Origin: Arthrobacter sp. SO3
GTDB lineage: Bacteria; Actinomycetota; Actinomycetes; Actinomycetales; Micrococcaceae
Reading direction: 5' to 3'
DNA length: 42,075 bases
Assembly (NCBI RefSeq): GCF_020532825.1
Contig: NZ_MQTS01000165.1
Location: forward strand, 6,982-49,056
Position numbers and translations under genes: made by a program. The notes below the pieces were generated by a model, which had not been told where the DNA came from, did not search any database, and was given only the letters and a program-made list of their open reading frames with translations. Positions 34,947 to 42,075 of the stretch are shown here, one piece after another (position 1 is the first letter of the stretch; every line of letters starts with the position of its first letter).

Positions 34947-35693
34947 ATGACCACCGAAACCCCGTTGCCCGTGCTGGAACTGCTGCCCGCCGTCGACGTC
35001 GTCAACGGCCAGGCCGTCCGTCTTGTCCAGGGCGAAGCCGGCAGCGAAACGAGCTACGGCACACCCCTGGAAGCCGCCCTCAACTGGCAGCAGCAGGGGG
35101 CGGAATGGGTGCACCTCGTCGACCTCGACGCAGCCTTCGGCCGGGGCTCCAACGCTGAACTGCTCCGCGAGGTGGTCGGCCGCCTCGACATCAAGGTGGA
35201 GCTCTCCGGCGGCCTGCGCGACGACGAGTCGCTCGAGAACGCCCTGGCCCTCGGCGTCGCCCGAGTCAACCTGGGCACCGCGGCACTGGAGAACCCGGAG
35301 TGGACCGCCCGGGTGATCGGGCGCTTCGGCGACAAAATCGCGGTCGGGCTCGACGTCCGCGGCACGACGCTCGCCGGACGCGGCTGGACCAAGGAGGGCG
35401 GTGACCTGTGGGACGTCCTCGGACGCCTCGAAGAGGCCGGCTGCGCCCGCTACGTCGTCACCGACGTCACCAAGGACGGCACGCTCCAGGGACCCAACGT
35501 GGAACTGCTGCGCCAGATGGTGGAAAAGACCGGCAAGCCCGTGGTCGCCTCCGGCGGGATTTCCAGCCTGGACGACCTCCGGGTCCTGCGCTCCCTCGTG
35601 CCGCTCGGCGTCGAGGGAGCCATCGTCGGCAAAGCCCTCTACAACGGCAACTTCACGATGCCCGAGGCCCTCGACGCCGCCGGCCGCCGCTAG
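34947..35693 (+). CDS. priA: HisA/PriA, phosphoribosyl isomerase
   Basis: A 248-residue (beta-alpha)8 barrel. '[20 protein letters not shown]' carries the first catalytic Asp, and '[19 protein letters not shown]' and '[17 protein letters not shown]' the second half. In actinobacteria this enzyme (PriA) usually serves both the HisA step of histidine synthesis and the TrpF step of tryptophan synthesis; dual function is likely here but cannot be proven without knowing whether trpF exists elsewhere. ATG 34947 follows GAGGAT. Confidence 0.92.
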   Translation: MTTETPLPVLELLPAVDVVNGQAVRLVQGEAGSETSYGTPLEAALNWQQQGAEWVHLVDLDAAFGRGSNAELLREVVGRLDIKVELSGGLRDDESLENALALGVARVNLGTAALENPEWTARVIGRFGDKIAVGLDVRGTTLAGRGWTKEGGDLWDVLGRLEEAGCARYVVTDVTKDGTLQGPNVELLRQMVEKTGKPVVASGGISSLDDLRVLRSLVPLGVEGAIVGKALYNGNFTMPEALDAAGRR

Positions 35694-35705
35694 CAGGCCC
35701 GCAGT

Positions 35706-36605
35706 ATGGAGCACCAGCCAGCCGGTCACGGCGCCGCTGACGGCCCGGCCCCCGCACGCCACCTGCCCGGCCACATCGCTGCGGCCCTCGCCGGCGCGGG
35801 CGGGGCGGCCGACTCGGCCGGCCGGCCCTGGGCCGGGCGCAGCCTCAGCGGCGACGACGCCAGTATCCACAATTTCGAGGACGACGACGGCACGGCCGAC
35901 GCCGGATACCTCTCCGCGCTGGCGGCCCTCGCAGCCGGCAACGGCGACGAAGCCGCGGTGGTGGCCTCGCTGGCCACGGCGCGGGTCTTTGTGCCGATCC
36001 TGGCCACGCTCGCCGAAGAAGGCGAAGGAGCCAGCGGCCTGCACGCCGACAAACAGGCCGATATGGCCCTCGTGACCCTGAAGGCCCCGGACGGCCGGAC
36101 GGCGATGCCCGTCTTTACCTCCGCCGCGTCGCTGGCGGCCTGGCACCCGGAGGCCCGCCCGGTGGCCGTCTATGCTGCCCGCGCGGCACTCTCCGCGGTC
36201 GCTGAGGGCGCGGAACTGCTCGTGCTCGACCCGGGCTCCACGGTCACCTTCGTAGTGCGCCGGCCCGCGGTTTGGGCCCTCGCGCAGCAGCGGGACTGGA
36301 CGCCGTCGTACGCTGATCCCGAGCTCGCCCGCAGCCTCGGTGAGGCCGCGGCTGGCTTTCCCGCCGTCCGGCGTGTTGAAATTCATCCAGGCGGTGGCGT
36401 TGCCTCGGTTACGGCCGATGGACGGCAGTTCCCGGGTGGAGGTTCCGGCCCGGAACTCCGGGTGCTGCTCTACCTTGAAGACGGACTCGACGCCGCCGGC
36501 GTCCAGTCCCTGGTGTCCGGGCTCAACGATGCCTGGGCACGGAATGAAGTTTTTGCTGAGCGCGTTGACTCGATCGAGGTCAAATTGCAGCGCGCAGCAC
36601 CGTAG
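35706..36605 (+). CDS. SseB-family protein
   Basis: A 299-residue protein beginning 12 nt after hisA/priA. 'VVASLATARVFVPILATLAEEGEGASGLHADKQADMALVTLKAPDGRTAMPVFTSAASLAAWHPEARPV' is the SseB N-terminal domain; a second, weaker half ('GPELRVLLYLEDGLDAAGVQSLVSGLNDAWARN') follows. Commonly found after hisA in Arthrobacter relatives. Biochemical role unknown. The first ~50 residues are poorly conserved and Ala/Gly-rich. Confidence 0.8.
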   Translation: MEHQPAGHGAADGPAPARHLPGHIAAALAGAGGAADSAGRPWAGRSLSGDDASIHNFEDDDGTADAGYLSALAALAAGNGDEAAVVASLATARVFVPILATLAEEGEGASGLHADKQADMALVTLKAPDGRTAMPVFTSAASLAAWHPEARPVAVYAARAALSAVAEGAELLVLDPGSTVTFVVRRPAVWALAQQRDWTPSYADPELARSLGEAAAGFPAVRRVEIHPGGGVASVTADGRQFPGGGSGPELRVLLYLEDGLDAAGVQSLVSGLNDAWARNEVFAERVDSIEVKLQRAAP

Positions 36606-36666
36606 CTGACGGCCAGCGGGGGAGATCCTGGTGCTGCCGGTGGCAGGATCAAAAAGGATGTAGTCC

Positions 36667-38001
36667 GTGAACTTCGCGCTTTACCGGGAGCTGCTGGCCG
36701 TGCGGCCGATCAGGCGGCTCCTGCTGGTGGGCATGGTTGCCCGCATACCGCACTCCGCGGCCGGGGTCCTGCTGACCCTGCACATCGTCCTGGCCCTCGG
36801 CCAGGGGTACGCGGCTGCCGGGGCCGCGGCTGCCGTGATGACTATCGGCATTGCCGTCGGGGCGCCCTGGCGCGGCCGGCGCGTCGATACCGTGGGCCTC
36901 CGTCGTGCCCTCATACCCTCAGTCATTTCAGAGACTGTTATCTGGTCGGTGGTGCCGCATGTGTCCTACGAGGTGCTGCTGCCGCTCGTCTTCGTCGGCG
37001 GGCTGCTGACGCTGCCGATCTTCAGCGTGGTGCGCCAGTCCCTCGGCGTCCTCGCCACGGGGGAGCAGCGCCGCACCGCCTTTGCCCTCGACGCCATCTC
37101 CACCGAACTGGTCTTTATGATCGGCCCCGCCGCCGGCGCGCTTGTTGCCACCGCCGGGTTCTCAATCCTGGGGCTGACCATCGTCGGCATTGCCACCTCT
37201 GTGTCCGGGCTCGCCCTGATGTGGTTCAACCCGCCGACCCGCAGCGCCGAGCCTGGCCTTGCGTCCGATGCCGAGTCCGATGTTGTGTTCGACTCAAGCC
37301 AGCGGGAAGCTGCCGAAGTTGCCGTCGTCGCTGCTGCGCCGGCCCACCTCAACGAGGCCGCCGCCGAGTTCGCCCCGCTCGCCGCTGCCGGGGAACGGCG
37401 CCAGGAACGAGCCGGCCTGCGGCACAAGGTCATTCACAACTTCGCCTGGTTCACCGCCGCCGTGGCCGCCGTCTTCGCCGTCGCAGCCGGCGCGGGCATG
37501 GTGCTCAGCGGAACCGACGTCGGAATCGTTGCCGCGCTCGAAACCGGCGGCCACCAGGCCGAGATCGGGCTGGTGTTCCTCTTCTGGTGTGCGGCCTCGG
37601 TGGTCGGCGGACTGATCTACGGCGCCATGCACCGGCCAATCTCGCCCGTCCTGCTGCTGCTTGGCATGTCGGCGCTGACGATTCCGATGGCCTTCGCGCA
37701 GGACACCTGGACGCTCAGCCTGCTCTCGCTCCTGCCGGGCCTGTTGTGCGCGCCGGTGCTGTCGGCAGCCTCGGAGCGGGTCGCCGAACTTGTCGAGGAG
37801 CGCCGCCGTGGTGAGGCCATGGGCTGGTACGGCTCGGCCCTCACCGGCGGCGTCGCCCTCGGCGCACCGCTCGCCGGAGTCTTCATCGATGGCATCGGCC
37901 CGTCGTCGGGCTTCGTGGCCGTGGGGGTCGGCGGTGTGCTGCTGTGCCTTCTGGGACTTGTGCTGCAGCACCAGCGCCGGCGCCGGCTCGCCGCCGCCTG
38001 A
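36667..38001 (+). CDS. Major facilitator superfamily transporter
   Basis: A 444-residue protein with about 12 membrane segments split by a hydrophilic loop (about 195-255). 'GAPWRGRRVDTVGLRRALIPS' is the cytoplasmic loop 2-3 MFS-type motif. Substrate unknown; it follows sseB at 61 nt, and a 7-bp inverted repeat (36624-36630 with 36644-36650) sits just before its ribosome binding site AAAGGA, 8 nt upstream of GTG 36667. A drug- or metabolite-efflux role is inference. Confidence 0.85.
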   Translation: MNFALYRELLAVRPIRRLLLVGMVARIPHSAAGVLLTLHIVLALGQGYAAAGAAAAVMTIGIAVGAPWRGRRVDTVGLRRALIPSVISETVIWSVVPHVSYEVLLPLVFVGGLLTLPIFSVVRQSLGVLATGEQRRTAFALDAISTELVFMIGPAAGALVATAGFSILGLTIVGIATSVSGLALMWFNPPTRSAEPGLASDAESDVVFDSSQREAAEVAVVAAAPAHLNEAAAEFAPLAAAGERRQERAGLRHKVIHNFAWFTAAVAAVFAVAAGAGMVLSGTDVGIVAALETGGHQAEIGLVFLFWCAASVVGGLIYGAMHRPISPVLLLLGMSALTIPMAFAQDTWTLSLLSLLPGLLCAPVLSAASERVAELVEERRRGEAMGWYGSALTGGVALGAPLAGVFIDGIGPSSGFVAVGVGGVLLCLLGLVLQHQRRRRLAAA

Positions 38002-38042
38002 GCGGAGGTGAAGTCTGAGGGGCGGCGCCGTTGCGCCGCCGC

Positions 38043-38100
38043 CGGCACGCGCGCTGCTTACACCGGCGGCACGCGCGCAGCTTACGCCGGCACGCGCGCG
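38043..38100 (+). repeat. Three short GC-rich tandem repeats after the MFS gene
   Basis: CGGCACGCGCGC begins at 38043, 38067 and 38088; the first two copies continue (T/A)GCTTAC. Spacing is 24 then 21 nt. Non-coding, between the MFS stop and a large terminator palindrome. Confidence 0.7.
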
Positions 38101-38111
38101 TCAAAGGCGTT

Positions 38112-38158
38112 AACGCAGACGGCGGGCGGACCGAATGGGTCCGCCCGCCGTCTGCGTT
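38112..38158. terminator. Perfect 21-bp palindrome, bidirectional terminator between MFS gene and DUF1844
   Basis: Arm 38112-38132 is the exact reverse complement of 38138-38158, with a 5-nt GAATG loop. There is no long T run; it serves two convergent genes. Such long perfect stems without a tail also occur in actinobacterial terminators. Confidence 0.75.
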
Positions 38159-38180
38159 GTGGCTGGATTGCTGGTGGTGC

Positions 38181-38567
38181 CTAGTTGACCGGGCCGGTGT
38201 ACTTCTCGCCCGGGCCCTTGCCCGGCGCGTCCGGAATGATGGATTCCTCGCGGAAGGCAAGCTGCAGGGACCGCAGTCCGTCGCGCAACGGTCCGGCGTG
38301 CTGGGAACCGATCTCGGGCGCTGCAGCGGTGACCAGGCCGGCGAGGGCGGTGATCAGCTTGCGGGCCTCGTCGAGGTCTTTGAGTTCTTCGGCGTTCTCT
38401 TCGGCGGCGAGGCCAAGCTTCACGGCGGCGGCACTCATGAGGTGCACGGCTGCGGTGGTGATGACCTCGATCGCGGGCACCTCGGAGATGTCGCGGATCT
38501 GCTGTGAGACGTCGCCCTGGGCGCTGGCTGGCTCGTAAACGTGTGAATTGCTATCTGAAGTGCTCAT
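38181..38567 (-). CDS. DUF1844 domain protein
   Basis: A 128-residue helical protein: 'ISEVPAIEVITTAAVHLMSAAAVKLGLAAE' and 'DLDEARKLITALAGLVTAAAPEIGSQHAGPLRDGLRSLQLAFREES' match the DUF1844 family, which regularly sits divergent from infC in actinobacteria. Acidic N-terminus. Function unknown; conserved position suggests a link with translation but this is only association. Confidence 0.85.
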   Translation of the reverse strand: MSTSDSNSHVYEPASAQGDVSQQIRDISEVPAIEVITTAAVHLMSAAAVKLGLAAEENAEELKDLDEARKLITALAGLVTAAAPEIGSQHAGPLRDGLRSLQLAFREESIIPDAPGKGPGEKYTGPVN

Positions 38568-38723
38568 GCTGGTAAGCTTGTCACAGACCGACTGATAGTC
38601 GTTATTTCACAGTTGTTGTCCTGGGAGTTATGTCACCGCAGTTGCCCTGCGGCGGTTTGCTCCCGGAGCCCGTCCGCAACCAGCATGCCCGTCATGCAGG
38701 TGCGCCGGACGGGATTTCTTCTG

Positions 38724-38729
38724 TAGAAT
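38724..38729 (+). promoter_or_regulatory. infC promoter (-10)
   Basis: TGTAGAAT contains an extended -10 (TG-TAGAAT, hexamer 38724-38729). Transcription would begin near 38736, giving a leader of about 240 nt before infC. Confidence 0.6.
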
Positions 38730-38735
38730 CGACTT

Positions 38736-38975
38736 CAGTTTGCAAGCGGAGTTCTCTCCCACCCGCGTCAGCCGCTCTCCTTCGGGAAGCTTCGCAAGAA
38801 GCAAGGTTGCCGGGTACCTGGTCGGGCATTCTTCCCGGGCGTCAGCCCGGCGGGATGCATGCCGCCTCACCTGAGGCAGGCAGTTCCGATCTTCGAGGCC
38901 TTCGATTGCTCCGGCAATTGGGGGCCTTCTCTTTTTGCCGGTGGAATACCCCCTCACGAACACAGGAGCTTTAAC
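38736..38975 (+). promoter_or_regulatory. Structured infC leader with intrinsic attenuator
   Basis: Two hairpins, CCGGGC-GTCA-GCCCGG (38835-38850) and GCCTC-ACCT-GAGGC (38864-38877), precede a 15-bp stem (38895-38909 with 38914-38928, loop TCCG) followed by CTCTTTTT (38929-38936), an intrinsic terminator lying 28 nt before the infC ribosome binding site. This is the arrangement of an L20- or IF3-controlled attenuator, although I cannot match it to a named family. Confidence 0.65.
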
Positions 38976-40121
38976 ATTAGCGAGCCAAGAATCAATGAGC
39001 GTATCCGCGTCCCCGAGGTGCGGCTGGTCGGCCCTGCAGGCGAGCAAGTAGGCGTTGTCCGTATTGAGGATGCCCTGCGTTTGGCTGCCGAGTCCGATCT
39101 TGATCTCGTTGAAGTTGCACCGCAGGCCAAGCCTCCGGTGTGCAAGCTGATGGACTTCGGCAAGTACAAGTACGAAGCCGCCGTCAAGGCACGTGAAGCC
39201 CGGAAGAACCAGACCAACACGGTTCTGAAGGAAATCCGCTTCCGCCTGAAGATCGACACCCACGACTACGAGACGAAGCGCGGCCACGCGCTCCGCTTCC
39301 TCGGCGCCGGTGACAAGGTCAAGGCCATGATCCAGTTCCGCGGCCGTGAGCAGCAGCGCCCTGAGATGGGCATCCGCCTGCTCCAGCGCTTCGCCGACGA
39401 CGTCTCCGAAGTTGGCGTGGTGGAATCCAGCCCGCGCATCGATGGCCGCAACATGGTCATGGTGGTCGGTCCCCTGAAGAACAAGGCAGAAGCCAAGGCT
39501 GAGGCCCGCCGCGCATCGCAGCGTGCGGAAGCCAAGGCCGAGAATGAAGCCAAGGCCACGGGCGGTGGCCGTGTTGACACGTCCGGCCCCGAAGCACCCC
39601 TGACGCAGTCGCTTGCCGACCTGCTGCCGGAGGGCTACCAGGTCCGGACTGAGGCACCCGAGGCTGAGGTAACCGCAACGGAAGCCCCCGCGGCGGAGGC
39701 AGCTGCGGCTGTCGAGGCTCCGGCCGAGACGGCTGCAGCCGAAGAAACCGTGGTTGCGGAGGCCCCGGCCGCCGAGGCCAAGGCCGCGGAAGCACCGGCT
39801 GCGAAGACTCCCGTCCAGGAAGCGCCGAAGCAGGAGGCCCCCAAGGCTCCCAAGGCCGCCCCGAAGCGCGAGGCACCGACGGCTGAAGCTCCGAAGGCCG
39901 CCGCCAGGCCGGCAGCAGCCAAGGCGCCCGCCGCGCCTAAGGCCGCCGCCAAGGCTCCGGAAACCGCCAAGGTTCCCGAGACCGAGACGGCCGCTCCGGC
40001 GGCAGCACCGAAGCCGGTTGCTGCCCCGAAGCCGGTCCCGCGTCCCGCGGCGCCGAAGCCTGCCGCACGGCCGGCTGCGCCGAAGGCCGCCGCCAAGCCG
40101 GGCACCAAGAAGACCAACTAG
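38976..40121 (+). CDS. infC: InfC, translation initiation factor IF-3 with a long C-terminal extension
   Basis: The conserved protein starts '[20 protein letters not shown]' at an ATT codon (38976), 7 nt after AGGAG; rare AUU starts allow IF-3 to limit its own synthesis. Both domains are present: the N-domain through '[12 protein letters not shown]' and the C-domain '[23 protein letters not shown]...[21 protein letters not shown]...[10 protein letters not shown]'. They end near residue 170. The remaining ~210 residues are low-complexity Ala/Pro/Glu/Lys, first acidic then basic, more than doubling the usual length (381 versus ~180). Confidence 0.95.
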   Translation: MSEPRINERIRVPEVRLVGPAGEQVGVVRIEDALRLAAESDLDLVEVAPQAKPPVCKLMDFGKYKYEAAVKAREARKNQTNTVLKEIRFRLKIDTHDYETKRGHALRFLGAGDKVKAMIQFRGREQQRPEMGIRLLQRFADDVSEVGVVESSPRIDGRNMVMVVGPLKNKAEAKAEARRASQRAEAKAENEAKATGGGRVDTSGPEAPLTQSLADLLPEGYQVRTEAPEAEVTATEAPAAEAAAAVEAPAETAAAEETVVAEAPAAEAKAAEAPAAKTPVQEAPKQEAPKAPKAAPKREAPTAEAPKAAARPAAAKAPAAPKAAAKAPETAKVPETETAAPAAAPKPVAAPKPVPRPAAPKPAARPAAPKAAAKPGTKKTN

Positions 40122-40127
40122 CTCAGG

Positions 40128-40153
40128 GCTGCCGGACAGCAATGTCCGGCAGC
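40128..40153 (+). other. Stable GNRA hairpin between infC and rpmI
   Basis: An 11-bp perfect stem (GCTGCCGGACA with TGTCCGGCAGC) closed by a GCAA tetraloop, without a T run. Probably an mRNA-stabilising or processing element rather than a terminator, as the operon must continue to rpmI and rplT. Confidence 0.6.
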
Positions 40154-40236
40154 AAGAAACCAGCACGCCGCCCGCAGGGGCGGCTGCACGAAAGACTGCA
40201 GACCCTGTCTGCGGATACGTAAGGAGATCGGTTCCC

Positions 40237-40431
40237 ATGCCGAAGATGAAGACCCACAGTGGTGCTAAGAAGCGCTTCAAGCTGACCGGCAGCGGCAAGC
40301 TGCGCCGCCAGCAGGCCAACCGCCGCCACTACCTCGAGCACAAGTCCTCCAGGCTGACCCGCCGCCTCGCCGGCGACAAGATCGTCTTCAAGGGCGACGC
40401 CAAGGTCATCCGGAAGATGCTCGGCATCTAA
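40237..40431 (+). CDS. rpmI: Ribosomal protein L35
   Basis: A 64-residue basic protein, '[20 protein letters not shown]' to '[11 protein letters not shown]', complete L35 of the 50S subunit. AAGGAGATCG is correctly placed before ATG 40237. Second gene of infC-rpmI-rplT. Confidence 0.98.
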   Translation: MPKMKTHSGAKKRFKLTGSGKLRRQQANRRHYLEHKSSRLTRRLAGDKIVFKGDAKVIRKMLGI

Positions 40432-40549
40432 GTTCCAAGTTCTCTGATTGTTGCCACCTGGCAGCAGTCAACTACCAATAAGGCTTCTCAGGCCAGCCGG
40501 TTGTTCCGGCAGTAGATGCTTGGGATCAGTAATTCTAAGGAGTACGCAC

Positions 40550-41029
40550 GTGGCACGTGTGAAGAGGGCGGTCAACGCCCACAAGAAGCGCCGGGTTATC
40601 CTTGAACGCGCAAAGGGCTACCGTGGACAGCGTTCACGCCTGTACCGCAAGGCCAAAGAGCAGCTGCTGCACTCGTTTGTGTACAGCTACGGTGACCGCA
40701 AGAAGAAGAAGGGCGACTTCCGCCGCCTGTGGATCCAGCGCATCAACGCTGCATCCCGCGCCAACGGCCTGACTTACAACCGTCTGATCCAGGGCCTCAA
40801 GGCCGCTGAGGTCGAGGTTGACCGCCGGATGCTGGCCGAGCTTGCCGTTTCCGACGCCAACGCCTTCGCCGCGCTGGTCCAGATCGCCAAGGATGCCCTG
40901 CCCGCCGACACGTCCGCTCCGGCCGTCCAGGCTGAGGCTGCACCGGCCGAGAAGAAGCCGGCTGCCAAGAAGGCCGCCGCGAAGAAGCCGGCTGCCAAGA
41001 AGCCTGCCGCTGCTGAGGCTGCCGAGTAG
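40550..41029 (+). CDS. rplT: Ribosomal protein L20 with a Lys/Ala-rich tail
   Basis: A 159-residue protein. '[74 protein letters not shown]' is canonical L20, an early 50S assembly protein. The conserved part ends near residue 120; the last ~40 residues are Ala/Lys/Pro repeats of the AAKKPAAKK type, reminiscent of the infC tail. GTG start at 40550 with TAAGGAG 7 nt upstream. Confidence 0.97.
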   Translation: MARVKRAVNAHKKRRVILERAKGYRGQRSRLYRKAKEQLLHSFVYSYGDRKKKKGDFRRLWIQRINAASRANGLTYNRLIQGLKAAEVEVDRRMLAELAVSDANAFAALVQIAKDALPADTSAPAVQAEAAPAEKKPAAKKAAAKKPAAKKPAAAEAAE

Positions 41030-41082
41030 TACCTGAAGCAGTCCACGGACTGCGTCGTTCAAGAACCGGCTGCAAAAGCTAC

Positions 41083-41094
41083 TAAGGTTCTTGT
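41083..41094 (+). promoter_or_regulatory. Putative leaderless promoter (-10) of rRNA methyltransferase gene
   Basis: TAAGGT at 41083-41088, 6 nt, then ATG 41095. Confidence 0.5.
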
Positions 41095-42006
41095 ATGAAC
41101 GAAACCGGGCGCCCGCAAGATTTTCCACTTTCCAATCCTCGAGCTGATCGGGTGAGGAAGGTGGCACAACTTGCTGGGCGCCCGGCCCGTTTAAAGCGCA
41201 GCGAGTTCCTGGCGGAGGGCCCACAGGCTGTCCGGGAGGCCCTGGTCCTGCACCAGAAAAGGATTGCCGCGGGGGAGCCCGGCGTCGTCTATGAGGTCTA
41301 CGCAAGCGAGGCCTGCCTCGACCGGCACCCCGACCTGGAAACACTCGCGGAGGGCACCACCGCGTACCTTGCCACCGACGAAGTGCTGGCCGCGATGGCG
41401 GACACCGTGACCCCGCAGGGCATTCTCGCGGTCTGCGGTTTTCTTGATGTGAGCCTTGATCAGGTGCTCGACGCCGGCCCGCGGCTGGTTGCCGTGTTGT
41501 GTGAGGTCCGTGATCCGGGCAACGCCGGTACGGTTCTGCGGGCAGCCGACGCGGCCGGCGCGGACGCCGTCATCCTGACCGCATCCAGCGTCGACATCTA
41601 CAACCCCAAGGCCGTGCGCTCGACGGCGGGATCCCTCTTCCACCTGCCGGTGGTGCTCGGCGCTGATGTCGGGGAGCTGGTGGCCCGCTGCAAGGAACGC
41701 GGCATTGGTGTCCTCGCGGCGGACGGCCAGGGCCAGCTGGACCTGGACCGGCTGCAGGACCAGAACGCGGCCCGCCGGCTGGGAGCCGCGGCCGGGGACT
41801 CCGAGTACGCGCTGGAGAACCCGACGGCGTGGCTCTTCGGCAACGAGGCCCAGGGACTGTCCAAGGAAGAACTGGCCCTGGCCGACCACCGGGTGGCCGT
41901 GCCGGTCTATGGCGCCGCCGAGAGCCTCAACCTCGGGACCGCGGCGACGGTCTGCCTGTACGCCAGCGCGCGCTCACAGCAGGACCGCGGAAACCCGCCC
42001 AGCTAG
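41095..42006 (+). CDS. SpoU/TrmH-family RNA 2'-O-methyltransferase
   Basis: A 303-residue SPOUT methyltransferase. N-terminal substrate domain 'KVAQLAGRPARLKRSEFLAEGPQAVREAL', then the knotted catalytic domain: 'VAVLCEVRDPGNAGTVLRAADAAGADAVILT' (motif 1), 'WLFGNEAQGLSKEELALADHRVAVPVYGAAESLNLGTAATVCLY' (motifs 2 and 3). Members between rplT and pheS are usually annotated as 23S rRNA methyltransferases; the exact target is uncertain. The ATG is 6 nt after TAAGGT. The last 69 nt of the window hold no gene start that I can support; pheS would be expected next. Confidence 0.88.
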   Translation: MNETGRPQDFPLSNPRADRVRKVAQLAGRPARLKRSEFLAEGPQAVREALVLHQKRIAAGEPGVVYEVYASEACLDRHPDLETLAEGTTAYLATDEVLAAMADTVTPQGILAVCGFLDVSLDQVLDAGPRLVAVLCEVRDPGNAGTVLRAADAAGADAVILTASSVDIYNPKAVRSTAGSLFHLPVVLGADVGELVARCKERGIGVLAADGQGQLDLDRLQDQNAARRLGAAAGDSEYALENPTAWLFGNEAQGLSKEELALADHRVAVPVYGAAESLNLGTAATVCLYASARSQQDRGNPPS

Positions 42007-42075
42007 CTTCCCACCCGGGCCGCAGCGGGTCCCGGCACCAGGGCAAGAAAATACGGCGGGGGTCCACCTGAAGGT

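Noticed and set aside
34866..36386. 506-codon minus-strand frame opposite hisA/priA and sseB
   Set aside because: Antisense shadow of conserved genes, repetitive composition.

Overview
The window is high-GC actinobacterial chromosome. Gene content and order (clgR, DUF3046, recA, recX, miaB, miaA, dapF, hflX, dinG, lexA, a his cluster, then infC-rpmI-rplT-rRNA methyltransferase) point to the Micrococcaceae, most likely Arthrobacter or a close relative (inference from protein similarity as I recognise it, not from a search). I see no insertion sequence, prophage, CRISPR array, rRNA or tRNA. Coding density is high and nearly every gene can be assigned to a family.

Layout. 1-1.5 kb: the start of a small ABM-like protein (cut by the window edge) divergent from a LuxR-type regulator. 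1.6-7.6 kb: a molybdenum cofactor block with moaD and moaA on the minus strand, then a membrane sulfite-oxidase-like molybdoenzyme, moeA, moaC, mog/moaB and moaE on the plus strand. 7.7-12.5 kb: dapB, a small membrane protein, a DUF418/DUF1624-like membrane protein (minus), a short SOS-controlled gene, a nitrilase-fold protein lacking its catalytic cysteine, and dapA. 12.5-19.1 kb: RNase J, FtsK, PgsA, PncC (CinA C-terminal type) and ClgR. 19.3-25.7 kb: a MarR regulator divergent from DUF3046, then recA-recX, miaB-miaA-dapF. 25.6-30.4 kb: an RsmC-like methyltransferase, divergent hflX with a long leader, and a DinG-type helicase. 30.5-32.1 kb: lexA divergent from a LysM protein of the ChiZ/YneA/DivS type. 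32.1-38.0 kb: hisC-hisB-hisH-small membrane protein-hisA/priA-sseB-MFS transporter. 38.2-42 kb: DUF1844 divergent from infC-rpmI-rplT, then a SpoU-type rRNA methyltransferase.

How the parts work together. Three pathways dominate: Moco synthesis with one probable client enzyme; lysine/diaminopimelate synthesis (dapB, dapA, dapF) plus histidine synthesis; and the DNA damage response (recA, recX, lexA, the LysM division inhibitor candidate and one small gene whose promoter spacer is filled by a LexA box). The most striking regulatory theme is that about fourteen start codons lie exactly 6-7 nt after a TAnnnT hexamer, which is the geometry of leaderless transcription. One such leaderless start opens a six-codon upstream ORF in front of hflX, followed by hairpins: the best candidate here for an undescribed control device. 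Other candidates are a SigH/SigR-type promoter plus a 30-codon uORF before clgR, and an AUU-started infC behind an intrinsic attenuator.
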